Assembly (NCBI RefSeq): GCF_012911895.1
Contig: NZ_JAAXCV010000034.1
Span: 62,001-126,000 of the forward strand
Length of the DNA stretch: 64,000 bases
Source of the DNA: Bacillus sp. RO3
GTDB lineage: Bacteria; Bacillota; Bacilli; Bacillales; Bacillaceae_B
Direction of reading: 5' to 3'
In this document: one piece after another, positions 41,691 through 49,314 of the stretch
Numbering within the stretch: the first letter of the stretch is position 1
Layout: each line of letters starts with the position of its first letter
Notes under the pieces: model-generated
Databases searched by the model: none
What the model was told of the DNA's origin: nothing
What the model saw: the letters and a program-made list of their open reading frames with translations, nothing else
Translations under genes and position numbers: made by a program

Positions 41691-43577
41691 TCACCCTTTA
41701 AATCCTTCTTCAATCCATTTTCGCTGATCGTCCATCCTTAATGTCAGTCCATCCTTATCCAATCTCTCTAAAAACGGGATCATATATTTTCTGGATACTC
41801 CCAATATTTCCTTTGCTTCTGAAAGATCAAATTTTTTTCCTGTGTTTTCTTTCAGGTTAGCTACTGCTTCCATAAATACTTGATAGGAATAAGATTTTTC
41901 ATCATCCAGGGGTACGATTTTCTTTTCCTGAATAAAGAAATGGTAGAAATCAGACCTCCATCTTTCCGGGATCCCCGCTTGTTGAAAGTAGTCGTTCATG
42001 GACTTTACCTTTGTTCCGTCAGACTGTAGGAATGTCAGGACCTGCTGGCACCGTTTTTCCCATTCAGGAGGGAGATGGGGAATGAAGCCCTCTAAGGAGA
42101 GCAACCCACCGTCTTGTTTCCAAGATTTAAGTTCAATAACATAATCGGCTAGCTCACTTGTATACGTTCTAAACGTTTGCTTCAATTCTCCACTATTCAT
42201 CCCTTTTAGTAAGGGGTATTCACCATGGAACCTGCGAAGAGCTTTCTCCATGTCGTTCATGCATTCTTCCACTATGTTCATATGGGTAATTTTAGACTGA
42301 GGTAGTTTAATCCACTTTAAATCACCATTCAACAGTTCATCCAGGTCTTCATGTGAGATAGAAAGATCGTTTAATATCATGGAGTCTTCGACACACTTGT
42401 ATTGTTCAAGCAGCCTGAGCAGTCTTTCTTTAGGGGTGTCTTTCTTTTCTGCCTGCAAGAAAGCGATGGTTTCTTCCCCGAATTTGTATTTCCCCCCATT
42501 GGGATGAATGATCCAACCTCCCCCGATCGTTTCCGTTGGGGATGGTCTTCTTATGATAAACCGATCCCCTCTTTTAGCAACAACGGACTCATCCAGACGG
42601 ATTTGACATAAAATAGGATCCGTTTTATTTGTCAATGTATTCCGGTCAAAAAATATAAGCCTTCCCATCACTTCAGAAGTCCCGGTATGAACTACAACAG
42701 GCATCCTTTGTTTTAGTGGATGGACCAGTCCATCTAAAACAACGAGATTCACATCAATCGTATCCGTTACACTAAAATGAGTAGACGATACAAGTACATT
42801 CCCCCGCTTGAGCTCTTTGTAATCCACTCTTGAAAGGTTAATGGCTGCACGTTGACCGGCAAACGCACTGAATTCTTTCCTATTATGGCTTTGGATTTGC
42901 TTTGCTCTTGTATGTATACGTTGAGGCAATATGGTTATTTCCTCTCCGGTGTTCAAGCTTCCCTCAAAGACAGTGCCTCTTACAACGGTACCCTGCCCCT
43001 TTATCGTGAATACCTGATCAATCGGTAAACGGAAATCTCCTCTAATTCTCCTTGGGGCCGTATCCTTCAATGCCATAATGAGTTTCTGCCTTAATTCTTG
43101 GATCCCCTCACCGGTTATACTATCCACAAGCAGAACATCGGAATCCTCGAATACCGTTCCCTCCAACTCCTGGAGCACCTCTTCACGCGCCATGTCTCTA
43201 AGTTCTTTGTCTACTCTCGAACTCTTCGACAGTACGACCATGCCCTCCGTTACACCTAATAGGGCAAGTATATCCAGATGCTCCTTTGTTTGTGGCATAA
43301 CCCCTTCATCTGCCGCTACGACTAAAACGACGAAATCGATTCCTGCCACACCTGCGATCATTTGCCGGATAAACCTTTCATGACCCGGCACATCCACTAC
43401 GGAAATCTCCATTTCATCATCATGATACAACGGGGCAAACCCAGGTTCAATGGAGATGCTTCGCTCTTTTTCTGCCTTTAAACGATCTGTGTCCACCGAA
43501 GTAAGGGCCTTTGTAAGGGTTGTTTTTCCGTGATCGATGTGACCGGCCATTCCAATCGTGTAATAATTTTTGTCCAA
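41691..43577 (-). CDS. selB: Selenocysteine-specific elongation factor SelB
   Basis: The 628-residue GTPase delivers Sec-tRNA to UGA codons marked by a SECIS element. It has G1 GHIDHGKTT (12-20), G3 DVPGHE (62-67), domains II and III (VFTIKGQGTVVRGTVFEGSLNTG, GDRFIIRRPSPTETIGGG) and C-terminal winged helices (ILGVSRKYMIPFLERLDKDG) for SECIS binding. G4 is unusual: SKSS at 117-120 where NKxD/TKxD is expected. Translation starts at TTG 43577, five bases after AAGGTG. Mini-ORFs precede it in the same direction. The tRNA-Sec gene is at 54806. selA and selD are not in this window. Confidence 0.95.
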   Translation of the reverse strand: MDKNYYTIGMAGHIDHGKTTLTKALTSVDTDRLKAEKERSISIEPGFAPLYHDDEMEISVVDVPGHERFIRQMIAGVAGIDFVVLVVAADEGVMPQTKEHLDILALLGVTEGMVVLSKSSRVDKELRDMAREEVLQELEGTVFEDSDVLLVDSITGEGIQELRQKLIMALKDTAPRRIRGDFRLPIDQVFTIKGQGTVVRGTVFEGSLNTGEEITILPQRIHTRAKQIQSHNRKEFSAFAGQRAAINLSRVDYKELKRGNVLVSSTHFSVTDTIDVNLVVLDGLVHPLKQRMPVVVHTGTSEVMGRLIFFDRNTLTNKTDPILCQIRLDESVVAKRGDRFIIRRPSPTETIGGGWIIHPNGGKYKFGEETIAFLQAEKKDTPKERLLRLLEQYKCVEDSMILNDLSISHEDLDELLNGDLKWIKLPQSKITHMNIVEECMNDMEKALRRFHGEYPLLKGMNSGELKQTFRTYTSELADYVIELKSWKQDGGLLSLEGFIPHLPPEWEKRCQQVLTFLQSDGTKVKSMNDYFQQAGIPERWRSDFYHFFIQEKKIVPLDDEKSYSYQVFMEAVANLKENTGKKFDLSEAKEILGVSRKYMIPFLERLDKDGLTLRMDDQRKWIEEGFKG

Positions 43578-43591
43578 TCTCTCACCTTCTC

Positions 43592-43738
43592 CTATCTTTT
43601 GTTATTGAACCGAAATATTATGACGCCTGCCATGATCGCGAAACAAGCGGCGAATAAACTTCCCTTCCACACATCCCCATCAGCAAAAGATTTAACCACC
43701 CATATCAATATAAATATGGTGATACACAGATCAAAAAT
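43592..43738 (-). CDS. Mini membrane protein upstream of selB, apparently with an ATT start
   Basis: An open frame of 48 codons encodes FDLCITIFILIWVVKSFADG and GSLFAACFAIMAGVIIFRFN, two clear membrane helices with a basic end. It has no ATG/GTG/TTG at its start. ATT at 43738 overlaps the stop of the preceding mini-gene as TGATT, six bases after AAAGGA, exactly where a TGATG coupling would be. ATT initiation is known for infC. A mutated or mis-sequenced ATG is the alternative. It ends 14 bases before selB. Confidence 0.5.
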   Translation of the reverse strand: MFDLCITIFILIWVVKSFADGDVWKGSLFAACFAIMAGVIIFRFNNKR

Positions 43739-43854
43739 CAGTATTCCTTTAGAATTTCGAATGTTTCTTCACCTGCTGCCCAATAATATAGTTGTGACTC
43801 TCTCACTTTATCATACCTTCTCTTAGACGTTCCATGGGGTCTATTTCTTACCAT
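43738..43854 (-). CDS. Mini-ORF, basic 38-residue protein upstream of selB
   Basis: The frame reads MVRNRPHGTSKRRYDKVRES then QLYYWAAGEETFEILKEY. AGGAGAG lies six bases before ATG. It is basic at the N-terminus and amphipathic at the end; no family recognised. It overlaps the 26-codon frame upstream and the ATT frame downstream, so all three would be translationally coupled with selB. Confidence 0.5.
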   Translation of the reverse strand: MVRNRPHGTSKRRYDKVRESQLYYWAAGEETFEILKEY

Positions 43855-43921
43855 TTAACACTCTCCTAAAAAAGGCCCATTTGAACGAATGATCATCTTC
43901 AGAAACAATCCGTATATTCAT
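43841..43921 (-). CDS. Mini-ORF of 26 codons at the head of the selB transcript
   Basis: The frame reads MNIRIVSEDDHSFKWAFFRR then VLNGKK, with GGTGATGAAAC just before ATG. It ends 14 bases inside the next mini-ORF. A TATAAT lies upstream at 43951-43946, though with a poor -35. It may be a leader peptide or merely fortuitous. Confidence 0.35.
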   Translation of the reverse strand: MNIRIVSEDDHSFKWAFFRRVLNGKK

Positions 43922-44329
43922 TGTTTCATCACCGATGCTTTTTTTATTATAATCCTATTCCCTTGTATTTGGAAAAATTAAACCATCATGCTTTTCGTAA
44001 TCATTGTTGCTATCCTAAAGAAGAAAGTTGAAGTTGATTTCCGCTGCAGGATGCTCCAAAACAACGTTCTAAGCATGTATCTAAATAATGGTAGAAACAA
44101 CTACATTAAAATGTATTAAAAGGATGATTTCCTATTAAGGAACAAAGATGTTGCTTTATTGTTCATTGACACATTCAGCCCCTTCGCTATAAAAGTTTCA
44201 AAGATGAGCGTAGACCCCAGCGTAAGTACATACGTGCTGATGCTAAAAGCAACAATTGTTGCGAAAGGAGCGAAACATAAAAAAGGAGAATCACCTGATA
44301 TGAAGTGATTCTCCTTAAAACTGGGACTG
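43922..44329. other. Intergenic region with the SCO1 terminator
   Basis: Apart from the likely selB-operon promoter at the left (TATAAT at 43951-43946) and the hairpin at 44281-44320, I see no supported gene. The plus strand has a short open frame GTGCTGATGCTAAAAGCAAC reading into the terminator (about 44236-44309) with no ribosome site, not called. Confidence 0.4.
44281..44320 (-). terminator. Terminator of the SCO1-like gene
   Basis: AAGGAGAATCAC pairs with GTGATTCTCCTT, a 12-bp stem followed by a T run on the minus strand. Confidence 0.88.
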
Positions 44330-44923
44330 TTACGTTCCTTCTTTTATTAACGTTTTCATATCTTGTACCATCTCATCGTATGGGACGTCACTATTGCCAC
44401 TATACGTTTTCACGACTATTCCTTCCTGATTGACCAAATAAAAACTTGTACCGTGAATCATCTGATCGGAATTGGGGTCGTCCGCGACTATGGAACGAAA
44501 GGAATGTTCTGCAAGGTCTTTTACCTCGTCAAATTCATAGCCTGTCAGTAGATCCCATTTGCTTGTGTCCGCATCAAAATTAGCAATATACTCCTTTAAT
44601 GCTTCTGGTGTATCATTTTCAGGATCTACACTGAATGAAACGATCTTATAATCCTCGACACCTTCTTCGTTCAACTTCTCTTGAAGCTTTGTCAAGTTGA
44701 ATGTCATAGGGGGACAAACCGTTTCACAATTGGTAAAAATGAAATCCGCTATCCAAACCTTTCCTTTTAGATCCTTTAGACTGACTTCTTTACCATTTTG
44801 GTTCGTATAATTGAAATCTTTCACTTCATAATTTGTTTCTGCTTGAAAGTTACTATTACTGCAACCTGCAAGGAGAAAACCGATGATGCTTATCACCAGA
44901 ATGAACGTTTTGGTTTTAGACAC
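44330..44923 (-). CDS. SCO1/SenC family copper chaperone lipoprotein
   Basis: The 197-residue protein has a lipoprotein signal with lipobox FLLAGC, then a thioredoxin fold: VWIADFIFTNCETVCPPMT with the CxxxC copper site and the third ligand histidine in IHGTSFYLV. It delivers copper to the CuA site of cytochrome c oxidase (B. subtilis YpmQ). The start is GTG 44923 with GGAGGAGA six bases upstream. It sits alone with its own terminator. ccdA about 14 kb away also serves cytochrome c maturation. Confidence 0.93.
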   Translation of the reverse strand: MSKTKTFILVISIIGFLLAGCSNSNFQAETNYEVKDFNYTNQNGKEVSLKDLKGKVWIADFIFTNCETVCPPMTFNLTKLQEKLNEEGVEDYKIVSFSVDPENDTPEALKEYIANFDADTSKWDLLTGYEFDEVKDLAEHSFRSIVADDPNSDQMIHGTSFYLVNQEGIVVKTYSGNSDVPYDEMVQDMKTLIKEGT

Positions 44924-45056
44924 CTATATCTCCTCCGACTTTGTCTTTCTCTCCCATTCTATGTTAGTAAAAAAAGGATTAAAAAACAATTGGTACAGAA
45001 AAGATACATTGTCAATTTTGTGAAAGCTGAACCCTTCCTCTAAAGAAAGTCCCGTC

Positions 45057-45353
45057 TCATTCCTCCCGTTCCTGCATTTTCTTCTTAGAGAATAGATAGT
45101 GAAGGATATATCCATGAATAACCATGATGGTAATAAAGGCTAAAAAGTAGTAAAAAACACCCATGACTCCATCCGATCTATCTTCTGTTATGATCCACCA
45201 TACAGAGGCGATGAATAGAAATGAAAATTGCACGGCTACTCCTTCAATAAAAGGTTTTTTATAGGTGTTAAAATCTAATAGCCTCTTCCAGCTCCATCCG
45301 ATTGCCACAACAGCCGATAGCAACAATAAGAGGATATAGATGCTGATATTCAT
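45057..45353 (-). CDS. Three-helix membrane protein, unknown
   Basis: The 98-residue protein has hydrophobic segments at residues 4-20, 40-55 and 65-87, with YYFLAFITIMVIHGYILHYLF. GAAAGGAG precedes ATG by nine bases. No family recognised. It lies between the germination operon and the SCO1 gene in the same direction; a link to either is not evident. Confidence 0.7.
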   Translation of the reverse strand: MNISIYILLLLLSAVVAIGWSWKRLLDFNTYKKPFIEGVAVQFSFLFIASVWWIITEDRSDGVMGVFYYFLAFITIMVIHGYILHYLFSKKKMQEREE

Positions 45354-45454
45354 ATGGAAACACTCCTTTCTTTATCACTACTCACTCGTATGCAGGGTAA
45401 AATGAACAAAACACTGAATGAGCTTTTCATACGCAAGATACCATTCTCTATTCA

Positions 45455-46615
45455 CTATTGTCTTTTTTCATATCGATAAGCATTAAAGTGTTTGATGTTG
45501 ACGTTCACCTTTACTTTGTCTAAAGAGTTGTCTGTGAGGTAAAACGATTTATCTTCTTTAAGCTTTTTAAATTCTTTAGGATGGGATCTAAACCATTTCA
45601 CTCCCACATCATATAGGTCCATTTGATTTTCGAGGCCCCGATTATAGACGGTCTCTACCCTTTTTTCGATAGAATCTTCTAAGGTTGATTGTAATTCTTC
45701 GTACGGTACATCATTTATCTTCTCTAATAATTCAGCTTCCACATTGACTTCTAACGAGAACTTTGGAAATCCAGAGTCTTCCTTAGAATATTTCACTTTC
45801 GGCTTTTTGGAAGATAACTTAAAAGTCGAAAGTAATTCCTCTTCTTTAAACAGAGAATAATTTAGCGTACTATGATCCTTCATTAACCAATCAACTAAAA
45901 TGGAGTCTTCTGAAGAAATATGTCCCATTAATTGAGCATCCTGAAATACATTGTATCCATCCAAATAAAGCAGGGGGAGCTTGTCCCCGCTTTTCCATGA
46001 ATCTTGATCAATTCTGATGTTCGGTATGAAAGCTGTTCCCATCGGTTCATAATATTCTCTCAGAAAGTGCATAAGGCTCATGGTTTCAATTTCATCCTGC
46101 AGACTTTCTACCTTCTCTTCTGTAAGAAGGACCGTATATACAGGTGGATAATCGAACAGCCCTTTGGCACTGAAGACCTCTTCCATATTCATATCGGTTG
46201 TGAACAATTCAAGACTTGGCCTTAAAGAACGGTTCCTTCCTACATCTTCCAATACTTCTTTAAATTTATTCTCTAATAGATCTCTTGATAAAACAAGTGC
46301 TTTAGTATGCCCAAAGAACAGAGGAGGTCTCGTAAGTTTATACAAATTACTTACGGCCATATTTAATGTTTTCCCTGATGCCGACCCTACAAACGTCGGA
46401 ATAGGTTCAATTGGTCTCGTCCCTTCTTGTTTGGCTACATTTGCAAAATTCAACCCTTGGAGATAGGCCGTATACTCATCTTTCGATTTGTCATAATCAA
46501 GCCCTATGGAGACGATATATGTTAAGTCCTGGATGTTCTTTGAGCCTGTACACCCAGATAAAAAGAGAACAGAAATGAACATTAAGATGATGTACTTACT
46601 TTTTTTGTTGTACAC
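45455..46615 (-). CDS. gerC: Ger(x)C family germinant receptor lipoprotein
   Basis: The 386-residue protein has a lipoprotein signal with lipobox VLFLSGC and the Ger(x)C fold: IVSIGLDYDKSKDEYTAYLQ, KTLNMAVSNLYKLTRPPLFFGHTK, and the C-terminal DLYDVGVKWFRSHPKEF domain. It is the C subunit of a nutrient germinant receptor in the spore inner membrane. The start is GTG 46615, overlapping the A subunit gene by 20 bases, with GGAAAGGA upstream; the longer frame lies inside gerA. Expected to be expressed under sigma-G. Confidence 0.9.
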   Translation of the reverse strand: MYNKKSKYIILMFISVLFLSGCTGSKNIQDLTYIVSIGLDYDKSKDEYTAYLQGLNFANVAKQEGTRPIEPIPTFVGSASGKTLNMAVSNLYKLTRPPLFFGHTKALVLSRDLLENKFKEVLEDVGRNRSLRPSLELFTTDMNMEEVFSAKGLFDYPPVYTVLLTEEKVESLQDEIETMSLMHFLREYYEPMGTAFIPNIRIDQDSWKSGDKLPLLYLDGYNVFQDAQLMGHISSEDSILVDWLMKDHSTLNYSLFKEEELLSTFKLSSKKPKVKYSKEDSGFPKFSLEVNVEAELLEKINDVPYEELQSTLEDSIEKRVETVYNRGLENQMDLYDVGVKWFRSHPKEFKKLKEDKSFYLTDNSLDKVKVNVNIKHFNAYRYEKRQ

Positions 46616-48071
46616 GATGAACGGATCCTTTCCTTGATTGGTCTTCCGGATTCGTTGAGTTGTTACGTTGTTTGTAGAATTGGATCGGGAGCCTGAAGAA
46701 TGACCGAATCGTCTCATTCCAGCTGATAGGAGCAACTGTACCTAAATAGGGCACACCAAATGAGGATAGTGTAGAAAGATATATAACGGTTAATATGAAC
46801 ATCATGATCACTCCAAAGAGGCCGAAAAATGTACTGACGAATAAAACGACAAACCTTAAAATGGTCGTCCCGTACTTCAGGCTTTGATTCACGAGGGTAA
46901 AGGATGAAATATAGGTGATAGCCCCCATGACGAGCATCGTCGGTGATGTTAATCCTGCCCGTATCGCTGCATCCCCTACGATCAGTCCCCCGAGAACGGA
47001 TACGGTTTGACCGATTGCTCTCGGAAGACGGACACCCGCTTCATTAAAGAATTCAAATAAAAAAAGGACAATGAACATTTCCAAGGGAGCTGAAAGGGGC
47101 AGCCCGAATCGCGACATAGATACCGTTGCTACGAGTAAATAGGGTATTTGCTCAATATTATAAGCCGAGAAAGCCACCCATAATCCTGGCAGAAATGCAG
47201 AGATCATAATACCGACCATCCTGATGATCCTTTCAAAGGATACATAAACATAATTAATACTGGCATCTTCAGGTGATTTGGTTTGAAGTAATAAATTCAC
47301 GGGTGCTATCGATACAGTTGGAAACCCATCGACAATAAGGGCAAATCTCCCTTGATTTAATGTATCGACAATAAAATCCGGCCTCCCTGTATAATTAAAG
47401 CTGGTAAAAATCGAATAAGGATTATCTTCTAGAAGGGACTCTACCTGTTTGTTGCCCGTTATCACATCGATATCGAGTTTATCCAGCCTTGTATGTAATT
47501 CTTTTAGAACCTCTTTATCAATGACATCACTTAAATACATGATGGCCATCTCTGTGTTACATCTTTTCCCTATCACATATTTTTCCACACAAAGGGAAGG
47601 AGTGAACAGTCTTCTTCTAATTAATGATATATTGGTGTATAAATCCTCGACGAATCCATCTTTTGGACCACGGATGGATGTTTCCAAGGAAGACTCTTCT
47701 GGCTGCCTTAGGGGGAGGTCTCCAGCATAAATCGAGACGATTTTCTCATCAATGAAGAATACCGCGTAGCCTGTAAATAGTGAAGCGGAAACCTTATCAA
47801 GGTTATCGTCTGGGAGTACTTCCGCTTGAAACGTTCTCACCAGCTTTTCCAAATAAGATTCTCCCTGGCCCACTTCCAGTTTGGGAAAGATATATTGGTC
47901 AAGGTATTGACGATCTACCAGGCTCTCAAAATAAACAATCGTCACCTCTTGTTCTTTAAAGAAATGTTGTTTCATGATCAGATCTTGACTGTATAAGAAT
48001 TGCTCTTTCAGCTGAGACAGAACATCCAGTTTCTCTTCCGTCGTTTGTTTTTCTTGAAAGACCTTCTTCAT
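46596..48071 (-). CDS. gerA: GerA family germinant receptor A subunit
   Basis: The 491-residue protein has an N-terminal soluble domain with the GerA sequence FLYSQDLIMKQHFF, then RFALIVDGFPTVSIAPVNLLLQ, then five to six membrane helices with GLPLSAPLEMFIVLFLFEFFNEAGVRLPRAIGQTVSVLGGLI. This is the A subunit that takes part in sensing nutrient germinants. The start is taken as ATG 48071 because AAAGGATG is correctly spaced; ATG 48080 is too close. The B gene lies 12 bases upstream, giving gene order B-A-C. Confidence 0.92.
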   Translation of the reverse strand: MKKVFQEKQTTEEKLDVLSQLKEQFLYSQDLIMKQHFFKEQEVTIVYFESLVDRQYLDQYIFPKLEVGQGESYLEKLVRTFQAEVLPDDNLDKVSASLFTGYAVFFIDEKIVSIYAGDLPLRQPEESSLETSIRGPKDGFVEDLYTNISLIRRRLFTPSLCVEKYVIGKRCNTEMAIMYLSDVIDKEVLKELHTRLDKLDIDVITGNKQVESLLEDNPYSIFTSFNYTGRPDFIVDTLNQGRFALIVDGFPTVSIAPVNLLLQTKSPEDASINYVYVSFERIIRMVGIMISAFLPGLWVAFSAYNIEQIPYLLVATVSMSRFGLPLSAPLEMFIVLFLFEFFNEAGVRLPRAIGQTVSVLGGLIVGDAAIRAGLTSPTMLVMGAITYISSFTLVNQSLKYGTTILRFVVLFVSTFFGLFGVIMMFILTVIYLSTLSSFGVPYLGTVAPISWNETIRSFFRLPIQFYKQRNNSTNPEDQSRKGSVHRVQQKK

Positions 48072-48083
48072 AGGAAACATCCT

Positions 48084-49163
48084 TTACTTTATGAATCGAA
48101 GTAATATGGCAGACACGACGATTTGCACCATGAAAAGCACAACCGTTACCGGAAAATATAGTTCGAATAAATAATTATAAAACGAGTGGGTATCGACCGG
48201 GAAAAGTACCATCACAAATAAGAGAATGTACAGGGGAATCAGCACTTTTATTGGAATGCGATATTGGTCTTTCTTTTTATAGAAAAAACCGGCTAAAAAG
48301 AACATAAATAAACTGATTCTTATCAGCGCTCCGCACAACCATTGATAAAGGGCGAAAAAATCCAGGTGAGTGATGAATTCTCCGATTGCCAGGATCCTCC
48401 ACTGTTCGTAAGCAGGATACCTCATGTAAGCGGCCTCTACATGACCGAATTCCATAATCGATGCCGTCAATGGACCAAACATCAGACCCATGAAAATGAG
48501 ACCCAGCACGATTAAATGATGAAATTTTATTTTGTCTTCCGTATAAGGCTGCAACAGCACAATCAGATAGAGTTCAAGTAACCCGCATAATACATAAATC
48601 ATCCCCTTCGTAACAGGAACATATCCGTCGCTGAAAATTGGGAAAAGTAAACTGGGCTCTTTCATATTCGTATTGGTAAAAGCAATGAAGAAACCAAAGA
48701 TCATCACCAGTGGCAATAGGATTCCACTCGCTATCGCCATATGTTTAACACCCGCCCATGTGATCAGAAAGCAGATAATGAAGATGGATCCTATCACAAT
48801 AAAGGAAGGCACATCTGCAAGGAAGTATGCACTTAGCCATAGTATTAAGTCATCAAAGGTGATATATGCACTGGTTAACAAAAATAAACAAAGGGGAAGA
48901 GAAAATAGAAACACGATCCACTTCGGCCATTTTTGATTCAGTAAATAAAAGAATCCCTCTTTAGGAGAATTTTTTACGATGTAATAGACTAAAAAAGTCA
49001 TGATGAGCAGGATGGGATAGGAAGCAAGGATACTGATCCAACTATCTCTTCCCGCTGCTCTCAGAATGCTCGGGATAAGCATGACATGATTCAACAACCC
49101 GGTTGAAAGGATCAATAATAATAGGAGTTGTCTAGGAATTAAGATGTGACGAATGTTCTTCAT
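48084..49163 (-). CDS. gerB: GerB family germination permease
   Basis: The 359-residue protein has ten membrane helices and GerB/spore-permease features: IPRQLLLLLILSTGLLNHVMLIPSILRAAGRDSWI at the start and the central GVKHMAIASGILLPLVMIFGF. It is the amino-acid-permease-like B subunit of the germinant receptor. GGAG lies nine bases before ATG. First gene of the B-A-C operon; a sigma-G promoter is expected but I do not see a convincing one. Confidence 0.9.
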   Translation of the reverse strand: MKNIRHILIPRQLLLLLILSTGLLNHVMLIPSILRAAGRDSWISILASYPILLIMTFLVYYIVKNSPKEGFFYLLNQKWPKWIVFLFSLPLCLFLLTSAYITFDDLILWLSAYFLADVPSFIVIGSIFIICFLITWAGVKHMAIASGILLPLVMIFGFFIAFTNTNMKEPSLLFPIFSDGYVPVTKGMIYVLCGLLELYLIVLLQPYTEDKIKFHHLIVLGLIFMGLMFGPLTASIMEFGHVEAAYMRYPAYEQWRILAIGEFITHLDFFALYQWLCGALIRISLFMFFLAGFFYKKKDQYRIPIKVLIPLYILLFVMVLFPVDTHSFYNYLFELYFPVTVVLFMVQIVVSAILLRFIK

Positions 49164-49272
49164 TTGATTGATCTCCAGACATAGATAAAAGTATATTTCT
49201 ATTTATGTCCTCCTCCTTGTCTTTGGAAACCCACTAGGAAGAATTTATTTAATCCTGCTTTGTTATAAGAAC

Positions 49273-49307
49273 TAGAAAAGGCCCAGGAACTTGTCCTGGA
49301 CCCTTTC
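49273..49307 (-). terminator. Terminator of sbcDC
   Basis: AAAGGGTCCAGGA pairs with TCCTGGGCCTTT (one small internal loop) on the minus strand and is followed by a short T run. Confidence 0.75.
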
Positions 49308-49314
49308 TACCTAT

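Noticed and set aside
43738..43854. Selenocysteine read-through of the TGA ending the 38-codon mini-ORF upstream of selB
   Set aside because: The frame after this TGA stops after about a dozen codons and no SECIS-like hairpin is evident next to it.
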